In this document: in pieces, positions 11,959 through 23,065 of the stretch
How positions within the stretch are numbered: position 1 is the stretch's first letter
Layout: the number at the start of each line of letters is the position of its first letter
NCBI GenBank assembly: GCA_029747585.1
Contig: JAPEVF010000057.1
Location: 1 to 64,000, forward strand
Direction of reading: 5' to 3'
Length of the DNA: 64,000 nucleotides
Origin: Pleurotus djamor
Taxonomy: Eukaryota; Basidiomycota; Agaricomycetes; Agaricales; Pleurotaceae
Position numbers and translations under genes: made by a program
Notes under the pieces: model-generated
Database searches by the model: none
Seen by the model: only the letters and a program-made list of their open reading frames with translations
What the model was told of the DNA's origin: nothing

Positions 11959-14168
11959 ATCACTTGAAGGTCTGTTGATACATATCCCGAATGAAAGCCT
12001 CGCGTTTCCCATCTCGAGGGGTCACCTTACAAGTGAACGGCTTCGGCGCGAGGTCTGCTCCAGGCTTGGATTTGATTTGGGGTTAGTCTTCGGTCGGAAT
12101 CGGGNAATATTATGACTTTACCGTTTGGTACGCATCGATATCAATACNCCCCGTGCCCGAGTTGTCTTTCGAGAAATTAAAGGCCCACAAGAGGTTGAGG
12201 GTGTTCGTGGCCTTGAAATCTAGGTGATTTATGCCTGTTAACGGTTGAGANATGACTTACGATGGTTCCAGTGGCAAAGTCTGCGCCCGGGCAGAGACGC
12301 TGGGAAAAAGAGTCAGGTCGATGGGATGGGAGTCACATAGAAAAGACAACTTACCCTTCCGAACCCAAAATGCAGGTTATCTTTAAANCCATCAGTATCG
12401 ACGCTGATATCGGTCCTAGTACCAAATTCAGATTTCAGGTAACGATCAGGCTTGAAAGCTTCAGGTTCGTCGAAGTAAGCTAAGACGTAGAGATTCAGAT
12501 ACCCCAGTCCCTGGCGAGAGTTGAGAATGTACTTGGGTCGTGGTATATTCCCCCTAGAGATGGGAGAGTAAGAAGTGGGAAGTGTCGCCATGGAACCGGA
12601 AACGCTTACAGATATTGGGAATAAAGATGGTTCCTTTAGGAAACACGAAATCGCGATACTTCACAGAAGGAAAGCTCAATTAGCCGGTGAATCGAAGATT
12701 CATAGAGTAATCGTACCTGAATCTCCGCAATGGAAACGTGGGGTACACCCAATGGGATAATAGGTCTGAAGCGATGAACCTGGGAAGGTGAGCCAACGAA
12801 ATGACGGTGATTACGGGATAAGTACCTCTTTGATGAGCGCATTAATGTAGGGAAGACGCTTCAAATCATCCGAAGTTGGTGTNCGATCGCTCCCAATCAT
12901 CTGGTCGAGTTCTTTCTGGGCTTCCCGTTGACAATCTGGGTAATTAATCAGAGCCAAGATCAAGGACTGGATGAAGGACGTGGAAGTCTCCACTCCAGCG
13001 TCCATCAAAATCTTTCCAGTCCACCTGTAAGCAANGCTATTAGCNAGGATAGCCTAACGCTTCGTGAAGGAAAATACGTACATAGCATCCTCACGACTCA
13101 TCTCCAACTTAGCCAGATCGCCCTTGACCTTGGCAAAGAAAGAGTCATTACGTTCCCCAGCGTCAATACTCGCCTCGCATTCCTCAACCAGACCATTGTA
13201 AAGCTTTTCGCGTATCTCCTTGGTTTCGTCGCAAAGGTCCTTCCAAGGTGCCCATCGCCTAGGAACAAACTTCAGGGGAGGGAAGANGTCGATAGGGGGA
13301 TGGGCCATAGGGTCAAGGAGTTCATTCAGGAGCTTGACAGCGTAAAAGAAGTCCTCGGCTTCCGTGCCTTCATAAACCGGTAATCGCTTCCCGTACATTG
13401 CGTAAGTTAAGACGGACGCAGCTGCACGGCGGACGTGAGTGTAAAGCTTCTAGAAACGAAGTCAACGTCGCCAGCCATGGAGNTGTCAATGATCCTATCA
13501 GACTCACCTCGGGCGTATTGAGAACATCAAACAGGAGCTGAACAGACTCCAGCTCCTGAGCTTGGGCATGAGACTTGTGTCTCTCCTCGCTCAGAAAGAG
13601 ATGTGTCGCCTTTCGCCCAATCTTCCATTCTCGACTATCTTCGAAGAGGGTCAGCGAGATCGAANNGNANTGAGAACTACATGGCTCACCGGTATCTCGA
13701 ATGACAATGTGACTTCCGAGTGCCTCGTTGGCCATATAAGAAGTCGGTCGTGCCCCAGTTATGGAGCCATTCTTATCCAGAATAGCTTTGGTCGCGGCGG
13801 GGCTGCTGAGAATAACCATCGTTTGGTTGAGAATCTTGAGCTAAATCGGTATCAGCACAGGAGCACCTTCCATTCGAAGATAGACCGCGCCGACTCACCG
13901 AGTAAACGTCGCCATGGGTTCGAGCCCATTGCGTAAACCTGTAAATATTCGTTCAAGACCGGAAATCAGCATTGATGAAGAGNNGCGNNANNANCTGGAA
14001 GTGAGGNAAATTCTTGGGATACTGTGTTGCGTTTCCAAGAATTGGAGTAGTTGGAGGTCCGGGAGGCAGATCTTGACTNCGACGTCCGTAGTNCCAAAAC
14101 TTGATCGTAAGAAGGAGACTGCTGAGGGCGGTAGCAAGAGCGATGGCTTGATACATGAGAGGCTTCAA
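11959..14168 (-). CDS. Cytochrome P450 monooxygenase
   Basis: Membrane-anchored heme monooxygenase in roughly a dozen exons. The start at 14168 gives an N-terminal anchor (MKPLMYQAIALATALSSLLL) followed by the proline hinge LPPGPPTTPILGN. Further marks are QWARTHGDVYS, the C-helix region REWKIGRKATHLFLS, the I-helix AGVETST (near 12990) and the K-helix ExxR. ExxR is split by an intron (ALIKE then VHRFRP). A PERF-like FKPDRY and the heme loop FGFGR/RLCPG follow; the loop is split by an intron at 12354-12300. The stop is at 11961-11959. All key motifs are present, so it looks functional despite scattered Ns. Substrate cannot be inferred. No biosynthetic partner genes are adjacent, which argues against a secondary-metabolite cluster. 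Confidence 0.9.
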
Positions 14169-14525
14169 GTGAAGGACAGGCTAGTCATGCACGCTATTAT
14201 TGTAGCTGATAAGCGTTGTACTCACCTTCCACGCGTTTCCCACAAGGACTACTATGAATACTTCGTTCCGTAAGAACAAGGCATCTTCCGATCAGTCAGT
14301 TCCTGATCTTGACCACACTCGGCTGACCCCATGCGAGGGGTGCGTAAAAGATAAAGATATGGTTATNNNNANNGCATGGACATACTTTAAGTACATGTGT
14401 TGTACACGACGTGTTGAGTCTACATTAGCGCTGCTACTCTTGTAAAGCAAGCGCTGGATGTGCTGGAAATCGTCTGGANATTGCATCTCTTCTGGCAGGG
14501 CGGTTGACACTGAGGCGGACTTGTC
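14169..14525. other. Intergenic spacer
   Basis: Holds the P450 promoter side and the 3' flank of the secreted-protein gene. Contains an N-rich patch near 14367-14373. No coding or RNA feature seen. Confidence 0.5.
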
Positions 14526-17102
14526 TCAAGGAACCACAGTGCTAGCAAACCCGCCTAAACTAGATGTGACTGTAACGCGAGCGGGGGCAGGCTTGATCGT
14601 GACAAGGGATTGGAACCGACCGCTGCCAAGAGGCGACATTGGGATCAAAGCTATATCAGGATTGGTCGCCTACATCGTGGTGTTATGGGTATGATGAGTC
14701 ACGGAGATAGTATGGATAGGATGGTGAANTGATGACTCACCGACATGAATAACTGCGCAGTGAGTGAATCTGTCGATGCAATCACTGTCAATGTTCCAGA
14801 CCCTTTCCCACTTTTCCAATCAACCTCTTCAAATGAAATCTAGATTAAGCGTATTAGCGATTGTGGTCTGAAAAACCCATNNNNTNCACAACGTACATGA
14901 TCTACAGAGGAAGGATTGACGGTGATACGAATGGTATCGCTGCTATTGGCGTGTGAATTGGCCACAACAAGTTGAAACGACAGCGTGGTAAGGGTGGAAA
15001 CACCAGGCGCACTAAAGGTCGTGGTGGCGTTGGTCTTACTACTGAGTATTACCTCGGGACCAGAGACCTGTGACCAAGAGAAGCTTAGATCGTCCACTAG
15101 AGAATGCAAGTAGAATTAGCTTCNATACGTAAACGAAGATGCCTTCGAACGACGACGTACTGGGGATGTCATTCTTCGTGGACCCGGTGAGCGTAACGAG
15201 GGAGCCAGTTATTACAGTGAGGTCCATGCCGGCCGAGGCGATCGGGGCAAGTGGGTCCACAGTCGGGCACGCAGCAACTGTTGGCCGAGCACCAACACCT
15301 TCGAGGAAATGAGGAAGACCGATATTGCGCTAATGAACACACATACCAGGCCAGGGGTCCAGAGGACCAACAATGGGTCCAGTTAACGCTTGCATCTGAC
15401 CGGGTATGCCTCCTAGCCAAGGCCCACTTCCCTGAGACAAAAATGGTAGCAAGTTGAACTCGTGGGGAATCTGGGGATCGCCGAACACAATGAGTTCAGG
15501 CCAGATGTATCCATCGGGAGCAGCTGGGTATGGNGAGATATACTGTCCGGCCATGATGGAATTGGGGGTTGCGACAGCGCCACGAGCCATGCGAACCACT
15601 ACTTCGCGTGTAAAGGGAGAGAGGGATGGATCCCTTGAGCGGAATTCCCATTGTCCTTTACGATCTAGTGCACGAGGAACAGCGGTACCCCACGATCGTT
15701 CTGATTCCTCGCCTGTGCAGCGATCAACATCAATAGCGAATATTTGGATTGTCGCTGTCTGATCGGTGGTGTATCCCTCGACCTACACAGGGGGTATGAG
15801 ACCAGCAAATGGTGATGAAGAGGAAGGTATAGACGTACACGTGTTTCGGCGATTTCACCAGCAGCATTACCATCTATCCCGGCTTGTAGAACTTCTATAC
15901 GCACATAAGCCGGGCTGGAGATGATCACGCCGTCAGAGATCGGCCAGAGTTACAACAGAAACTCCTCACATTGTGCCAGGGGTGGTGTAGATCCCAAGAT
16001 TCGCTTCAATGGAGTAGGCTGCGATGATTCTATCGTTTCCATCCGGTACAAGCGTCCCACTGTAGATAATAAAATCGCCTTTTGCGAGAGTTAGNTCCGT
16101 CAAAGTTCTAAGGATTGGGAGGAAGCCTCATACCAAGCATAAGCGGAGCGAAAAGGTATGGGTCCGGATCAACATCAGTAAACGGCGGTGGTCCGAATGT
16201 GCTGCATTTTCATCAGAGGTATTCAAAACGCAAGAGCACTTCGGCTTACAAGCCAGGTAGAGGTTTTCCGTTGCTATCCAAAGGCCGATTCCGCTTCGGA
16301 CAGAGAGGATCGTCTTCAACTGCAGGATCCACTCGTGGGAGACAAACAGGGAACCCAGTAGATGCTTGAATGGATGGGTTATCGGTATCTGCGGTCCAAA
16401 GCGGCCAGTCACCGTGAACCTTTCCGAAGCGACCAACTGATGGTCAAGAAGATGAGAGCATCAGCGAATAGTCACCGGTGGATCCGATCTTGGGGATGAG
16501 GCTTACCTGGATCGTTGATGACCACNCGTACACCAGAGGTAGCATCGCCAATACTCCCTCCAACACGGAGTTCACCCTTGTCATAGTCGATATGGGTGAT
16601 GAATCCAGCGTTAGCGTTGCCAACTTCCTGGTAAATGTACAGAATTCCCGCGACATATTGCCCACCAATGTAATTTGCGTACATCTGGTGTAAAGTCAGG
16701 AACAATGGACGAGAACACAAAAGGTGAACTTACTGAAGCCTCCCAGTTGACTTCGGGCCAAAGGGGTAGGTTGATGGACCCATCAGCGTTGAATAGTTCC
16801 GCCCATGAAACGGCGGTCAGTGAAGGCGTGTTGACAAGGAGATTCCGAGGCACGACGACGGTGATGTCGTTTATAGTGATTGTACCGCCTGATAGAATGT
16901 CTGAAGCGTTATTAACGGTGGCGCTATCAGTCAGAGTAAGCAGATGTACTCTATAGATACCCGCAGGACATACGGCGACTTACGCAGTTATGTATCCAGT
17001 GGCAGGGAATGGCGAGGGATCGTACGGGACATTGACACCGCCAACGAACGCAGTCAGAAAATCCAGTGCAACCCAGTACAAGAGAGAGCGAAACAGCCAC
17101 AT
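14526..17102 (-). CDS. Secreted protein with C-terminal PKD-like domain
   Basis: ATG 17102 opens a signal peptide (MWLFRSLLYWVALDFLTAF) followed by GGVNVPYDPSPFPATGYI. Later exons carry a fungal-type region with ANYIGGQYVAGILYIYQ, GELRVGG, DWPLWTADTDNPSIQAS and DPLCPKRNRPLDSNG. The C-terminal part has the PKD/K319 pattern: PIASAGMDLTVITGS at 15240-15180, then SWSQVSGPEVILSS and DTIRITVNPS near 15080-14900. The last exon ends LGGFASTVVP before TGA (14528-14526). About ten introns are implied. A TATAAAA box lies 46 bp upstream of the start. I recall similar uncharacterised secreted fungal proteins but no proven function. Likely extracellular or wall-associated. Confidence 0.75.
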
Positions 17103-17147
17103 AAGAGCGGGAAGTGCCTTGACCGCTACATGCCATATCGGCCGTGC

Positions 17148-17154
17148 TTTTATA
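17148..17154 (-). promoter_or_regulatory. TATA box of the secreted-protein gene
   Basis: TATAAAA on the minus strand, 46 bp upstream of ATG 17102. This spacing suits a core promoter with a short leader. Confidence 0.55.
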
Positions 17155-17279
17155 CCTAGATGCAAGCCCTTGGGATGAGAAGTATGCCGCATTTCCCCGC
17201 TGGTAAGCCGCCATACGAGTTCACGACTGCTCAAGCACTGAGAGAAAAATCAGCCTAGCGAACGCCCAGACGTCTGTTA

Positions 17280-18239
17280 GTTGAAGCTTGAGGACAAATG
17301 GACTACCACTTCGTACCCAAGTATAGAGCTAAACCCGAGTAACCGGGTGCACTTGCGTTCCCGTGGTATTGGGATAAACAGATACCCGGCTCCTTGGAAG
17401 GTTCCTTTCGCTGGGTAAACATTAGGATACATCGGACTGCGGAAAAGACAAGAATCGATACTCACTGGATGACAGATATTCGGGTTCGTCGGAATTAACC
17501 TTGGCTGGGGTGGGAGTAGGACCCAAATTNATGGAAGCGGCATGTGTAATTTGGAATCGGTTAGGTGTNAATACCGTTTTGAACGAGGGAAAACGAGGGC
17601 TTGCCTTGAGAACACAACGAGAAAACTGTAATAGACATGCGATTGAACNGTTGAACGGCCAATGAGTGTATCCCCTCGNTTACCAGAGAGGAAAANGCCG
17701 CCCTTGGACCGAAGCGACGTTGCGCACTCTTCTAGATTCCACGGGGTTCTGGCATCAAAGCNTCCATATGTGAGATGGTTGTGGAAAGTCAAGACACCAG
17801 CGNNNNNNNNNNNNNNNNNNNNNNNNNNNNNNNNNNNNNNNNNNNNNNNNNNNNNNNNNNNNNNNNNNNNNNNNNNNNNNNNNNNNNNNNNNNNNNNNNN
17901 NNNNNNNNNNNNNNNNNNNNNNNNNNNNNNNNNNNNNNNNNNNNNNNNNNNNNNNNNNNNNNNNNNNNNNNNNNNNNNNNNNNNNNNNNNNNNNNNNNNN
18001 NNNNNNNNNNNNNNNNNNNNNNNNNNNNNNNNNNNNNNNNNNNNNNNNNNNNNNNNNNNNNNNNNNNNNNNNNNNNNNNNNNNNNNNNNNNNNNNNNNNN
18101 NNNNNNNNNNNNNNNNNNNNNNNNNNNNNNNNNNNNNNNNNNNNNNNNNNNNNNNNNNNNNNNNNNNNNNNNNNNNNNNNNNNNNNNNNNNNNNNGNNTT
18201 NGNCTGCTGACTGTGAGTGTTCTTAGAAACGGTCGTCAT
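17280..18239 (-). CDS. Doubtful gene interrupted by an assembly gap
   Basis: A minus-strand ATG at 18239 opens MTTVSKNTHSQ directly before the gap. Beyond the gap the sequence codes HNHLTYG, ARTPWNLEECATSLRSKGG and, after a likely intron, PNRFQITHAAS and NLGPTPTPAKVNSDEPEYLSS. A GTGAGT...CAG intron then leads to a short last exon. The splice phases do not all agree, several Ns intervene, and I recognise no family. A frame that runs unbroken through the gap is an artefact of the Ns. Confidence 0.3.
17803..18195. other. Assembly gap (393 Ns)
   Basis: An unbroken run of Ns, followed by a few mixed bases and Ns to about 18203. No inference can be made across it. The true gap length may differ. 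Confidence 0.98.
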
Positions 18240-18874
18240 TTTGAGCAGTGTTCTTATTTGGAATGAATTTTTGATGAGGATGCAAGGGCAACGCGCTCTT
18301 CGAAGTTCGAAGGCCACTGACCATTCGTCGCGTGGATGTGGGTCGTTGAATGGACCAGATTGAACTGGGAAGACGGGGGCAAGCCTCTGCACGGCCCTGA
18401 ACGTTGAACCTTTGAACAGCGGAATATCGGGCCAGATTAGCCTGACTGTGGGATAATGACCAGTCGACCCTTTTTCCCGAACAAAGGCACCTCTGTCCCC
18501 CATTGCATGCACAAGCATTGGCCTCTCCGACCTCTGCCTGATTTGGAACTCTACAATGGCGCACCCAACTCCCAGAATGTTAAATACACCACCATACTCG
18601 TCTCGTGACGTCGCGATTGTGGCCAGGTCCAAGCATCGTCTTGTGGTTTATCTTGCAAAATTTGTGGCCAGACATGTCGCTCTATCCTCTTCTTCGTAGC
18701 TTTTCCTTACACTGCGAAGGTGAGTGACGCGTTNATCAATGCAGCTCGTCGCTNATGACAGGTNTACCACAGAAAACTAATCCGACGGAGAAACATCATC
18801 GTCATCTTGCGAGCATTTGCACCACAAGCGTTCCACTGAACTTCCTACTAATCGCGCAGGGAGAACCGGTCAGC
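18240..18874. other. Intergenic region
   Basis: Between the gap-interrupted gene (minus) and the acidic repeat gene (plus), probably a shared promoter region. An in-frame ATG at 18755 could extend the acidic protein, but GCGCAG just before 18851 looks like an acceptor, so the 5' structure is open. Confidence 0.4.
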
Positions 18875-20139
18875 ATGCCTGGGGCTCGGGGTCTTGGTCA
18901 GCCAGGCTTACCTCGTAACTTTTCTCAAGGCCAATCGCGTCCTTCCTTGGAAACTTCCGTCGAGGTACAGCCTCAGGCTGAACAAATCCTTACCGACACC
19001 AGGCTCAGCGTGAGTGACTATGATCACATTCTTTTAAATCCCCAACGGTTAAATGATGGTGAGAATACCTTCAGCATCATCATGTTCGTCTTGTTCCTGA
19101 CACGTCGCCAGGTCTTCAATCTCATCCAACGATTCCAAGGACATGCAATCCTCAGGAAACGACTTCGCTTCCTTCTGCACATGTCTCATTCCCGCATGAC
19201 ATACATCCCAATCGTCTAAACCCCAACGCACCCAAGCTCCTCGTTACAACTCCTGATGGACAGATTTGGAGACCTGGTGGTGAACTCCTCCGCCCCAGTG
19301 AGCCTCCCATATCTGGGAATCATGGTCCTTTGGATGTGGTCGATGAAGATGTCCCGGTCCCGGTCCAGCTATATTTCAGTTACCCCAGAGAAGATCCACC
19401 GTTATCCGCTACTGCGCAATCAATTGAAGAAGATGAAGCATTGTTCGAATTCTACTTCGGGTACATCACAGGAGATGAGCCATCCGCTTTCGAGCACGGT
19501 CTGGCATTAGCGACTGGAGAGAGTGATGAGTTCCCTCGTCATGGTACCTCGCGAACGTATGGTTTCGTATCGGTCCCGCAGAAAGGCAAGGATGTTGGAT
19601 CTGCGCTGGTCGAAGAAGACGAACCCTCGATCGAGTCATACTTCAGATACCCCACGGAAGATGAACCTTCCCCTTCCAGCCAGGGTTTGGCATTGGCGAC
19701 TGAGGAAGATGTTGAATCCCCGCCGGATGACACCCTGCCAGGGGACGATTCCACATCGATGCTGCGACCCAACGAAGATACAGCCAGCATTGGTCACCTT
19801 CCTGGACCTAGTGAGTCGACTGCCGCCATGTCGGAGGCCAGTGGATCCGCCTCCACCTCCAGGGGAACCAAACGATCGCGTCCCCAAACGTCCTCAGTCG
19901 ACTCCAAGACTGCAGAGCCGGCAGCCAATAGAAGATCTCAGAGAGTAAGCGATCGAAGGACTCGAGATGAAAACAGGCTCGATGACGAGCCAGACGAACG
20001 TGGAAGGGGAAGGGGACGAAAACGACCCGAACAGGGAGCAAGTACGCCGATGGCTGAATCCTCCACCAACACTTCCCTTCACCCCGTCGCTGGTCCCTCC
20101 AAGGCACCTGTGCGGAGGACAGCGAGGAATCGGCATTGA
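18875..20139 (+). CDS. Acidic low-complexity protein with three internal repeats
   Basis: Exon 1 (18875-19058) and exon 2 (19112-20139) join over a 53-bp GTGAGA...CAG intron with the frame preserved, giving about 403 residues. The middle holds three diverged copies of a unit built on YFxYPxEDEPS, two of them followed by GLALAT and an acidic stretch. The C-terminus is basic and nuclear in style: GTKRSRPQ, RRSQRVSDRRTRDENR and RGRGRGRKRPEQG. No enzymatic motif is present. The composition suggests a nuclear, disordered protein. The start is provisional because a further upstream exon is possible. Not recognised as any named family. Confidence 0.6.
19364..19710 (+). repeat. Three-copy coding repeat in the acidic protein
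   Basis: Copies at about 19364-19438, 19444-19524 and 19630-19710. Copies 2 and 3 share Y-F-x-Y, DEPS and GLALAT at matching spacing. Copy 1 keeps YFSYPREDPP but has lost the GLALAT part. Confidence 0.75.
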
Positions 20140-21189
20140 GCATAAAGTATCTGCATGCCGTTTACACACCTCTTTCCTCCCCTTCTTTGGACTGTTTGGA
20201 TATTTTGGATGATCTCGTAAATCGGTCGTATGCTTCTGTTTACTTCATTAGCTTCACGAGTCGCTCCATTTTGCCTGTATTCAACTCAGGTCGCTAGTAT
20301 TAGTACCCGTATACATACCTTGTCATCAGTAGTGCTTTATCATCTCTACTTTCGCAGTCGCAGTATGGGCCGGCTGAGATTCCGGGCGCGTCGAATCTCC
20401 CCTGTATCACGTGCTGGTATCCTCGTCCGACAACCCCGATCCGTCCCGCTTGAAGTTGTATTGTTCCAACACGCAAATGACCAGATATACTCTCAGCCTT
20501 CCTTCCCCTCCAAATCTTGCTCAGTTAGCCTTCGAAGCTCTCACCCTTCTGTGGCCAGAACACTTACATCAGTACCGATGGATGTCTTCTTCATTGTTCA
20601 GTCTCATTTCTAGTGTCTCCCCTTGTCTCCATCTCTCATGGTCGAATGCCCTCGAGCCATCCGCTTTCATCTAGCCTACGCCAGACATCTCAGACTTGTA
20701 AAATGGAGGCGTGCCTGTACGCTCGAAACAACCTTGCACTCACAGGTGATTACTCGTTATCGAAGACTATGTCTGCGCACCTGCAGTTGGTCTTAAAATA
20801 ACTGATACTGGTCGTTCCTTCATTAAAAACTGCGCGGGACGCACGGAAGGCTACCCTCAGCCCAACGCTCACCGCTTTCGCCTCGCTCCCGGATGTGACT
20901 GGTTGAACGTTGCGAGGCTGGCCTTTTCACGGAGAGTAAATAGCTCAGACAGCATCAACCTTTCACACTGATGCGTGTGGTCCGTACCATGCAGAAGAAT
21001 TAAGAAAAGAAGTTGACTGAATCGCGCTTTTAGGCACCCCAAAAGCATACTCTTTAAGTACTTCAAGGAAAGCAGTAACACATTCGAGCTACCATCGGTC
21101 TACTTTTCTACTCATGTCGCACAGCCTAGTCTATATCTCTCCGGAGGTCCCAGACAACCGACATTCTTCCCAAGAAACGAAGGCTTCCG
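20140..21189. other. Intergenic region of about 1 kb
   Basis: No exon with support. A plus-strand frame at 20230-20613 has neither recognisable domain nor good splice context. The 3' end is the promoter of the membrane gene that follows. Confidence 0.5.
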
Positions 21190-22172
21190 ATGCGAACAAC
21201 AATCGCGTNCCCCCCTGGCGAACTCACAATCGAGGAGTTACGCAGAGAGTTGAAGGCTACCGACCAAAGACTAACAAGAGAGTACACCCATCTCAAAGAG
21301 GAGCTGCAGCCAGTCATCAGACTGTCTCGAGACTTTCAGACTCTTCTTACCACTTTGGTGCAGACGGTACGCTCATTCCTAAAGAGTATTTAGCCCCCGC
21401 CAATCTGAGCTGACGGAACCTTTTTTGGTTGTAGAGTACTTTTGTTGCGGGTGTACAAGCCTCGACGATCTCTTGGACCATGAACGCAAACGAGAGTTCG
21501 TATAGGGTCGCCTCAAACTGGTTCGGGTTCTGTGGACTTGTCCTCGACATCGCCGGTGGCATATTCGGAGGGTATCGCCTCGTGTATCACTACATGACCA
21601 CGAGCGTTCTTGAGCGTTGCCTCGAGCGCGCAAAAAAGCATGAAGACCTTTTCAAGGAATTTTCGGCCAACCTAGAGACATCCTTAAAGGAGGCGGAGCA
21701 ATCCAAGATGCCCATGGAAGACATTCGACACGCCAAGGACGACATGCAGGCCTACGTCACCTCTTACATGACCGTCTTAGAAGATGTCAAAAGTGACAGG
21801 CTGTTGTACTTCATAGTCAGCAGCGGGGCAATCCGGTTCAAAGCACCGAAAGCACCGGCGGCGACAAACACCACGGCTGAGGAGATACACGAAACGGTCA
21901 TGGGACGGAAAATGCGCCCTCACTTCTATGTGATGCTGTCAAGAGAAATCGTGGCATTGGCTATGGTGTTGGGCATGATATTTTTGCTGATATCAGTGAT
22001 AATGGAGACCCAACTTAGCCAGAGGAAGCAAGTCTGGCTGGCGTGCATCTGCTTCGCCGGTGTCACTGCGGTCTACGCCCTGGTTCCCATGATTGTTGCA
22101 CAATCGCGCAGGGTGTATCTGCCTCGTCGCGGTGGTGAAGGTCGGAGTTCTGAGAACTCACTAGACGTTTAA
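21190..22172 (+). CDS. Unrecognised membrane protein, tandem copy A
   Basis: Exons 21190-21366 and 21435-22172 (68-bp intron) give 304 residues. The N-terminus is charged and helical (LTIEELRRELKATDQRL). After the intron come STFVAGVQAS and a hydrophobic GFCGLVLDIAGGIFGGYRL block (about residues 91-109). A coiled, charged middle follows, then two strong helices near the C-terminus (about 231-250 and 259-281) and a basic tail. A frame starting at 21114 runs out of register at an N next to six Cs (near 21217), so ATG 21190 is used. A longer N-terminus is possible if that C run is miscalled. Copy B lies 0.9 kb downstream with the same intron. I recognise no family. Confidence 0.75.
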
Positions 22173-23032
22173 GATAGCCGACTGCACATGCTGACCGGGT
22201 ATTTATGATTTGGTCGTCCTCTCTCACTACTACATAGAGTAGTAGGTAGTTTATTAATGTATTCCTTTGTTGTCCTCCGTTTACTTGGGATTAGTCTAAC
22301 TTCCGCCTTGCTCCTACTCACACGAAGGATACGCTACCTACGCCCGGCAAGTCGGTCATCATGACGGTCGAGTGAGCCAAAGCAAGCAAGAAATTCCGGG
22401 CATGAGAAAGCCACGGGTCATATTCAATTTGACTTGTTACAAGACGCGGTATCAGCATGTGTCAAGATTTGATCCCTAATGCGACACGTACCGGGCTCAT
22501 GCTTTGATGCTATGCTTCAATTGAGCGCAGCTACTGATAAACTAGGCTACCAGGCGATCCGGGCCTCCTGGATTTCTGAAGGACGGAGGGTACCAATGCG
22601 AGCACTCGAAGCCCCTCTAAGCCCCATTTACTTTACATCGACGAACTCAGAATTTTGAGATGATGCGGATGGCTCCTCTGACGGTCTCGGCGGATAATGA
22701 TGCACATTCTGCAGCGAAAGAGCCATTGCAGTTAACGCCGCTGTACCTTGAAGGTGCGATCGATCGAAAAGACCTGAGGCCTGAAACTTTGTCTCCCTCC
22801 TAGAAAGGTAAAACAGGGGAACCCTCCCGAGCCGTCGACAGCATTTCCCTTTCACAGACACATGTACTTGGTGTGTCTGATACACGATTGCTCCCAGCTC
22901 ACCGTCAAGCTCTGGTATTCCAACGTTAGAACTTCTTTCAGCTCAGAAGATTCGCACTGGCCTCCAACCGATCTGAGCGAATTGAAAACTCCCTGCGAAG
23001 CCACCTTGCTCGGTATAAAGAGCTGTGTGTAT
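22173..23032. other. Spacer between the tandem membrane genes
   Basis: 3' flank of copy A and promoter of copy B, including the TATAAAG at 23014-23020. No coding signal recognised. Confidence 0.5.
23014..23020 (+). promoter_or_regulatory. TATA box of membrane copy B
   Basis: TATAAAG lies only 13 bp before an in-frame ATG at 23033 but 46 bp before the next one at 23066. Transcription starting about 30 bp downstream would miss the first, so this site decides the start at 23066. Confidence 0.5.
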
Positions 23033-23065
23033 ATGAGCTATGAGCTTCCCAAGCTTCATATTCCC

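Noticed and set aside
11959..17102. Secondary-metabolite gene cluster around the P450
   Set aside because: No polyketide, peptide or terpene synthase, transporter or cluster-type oxidase next to it; the neighbours are a zinc-finger gene and a structural-type secreted protein.
17277..18632. 451-codon minus-strand frame
   Set aside because: It is continuous only because the 393-N gap contains no stop. The real coding state inside the gap is unknown.
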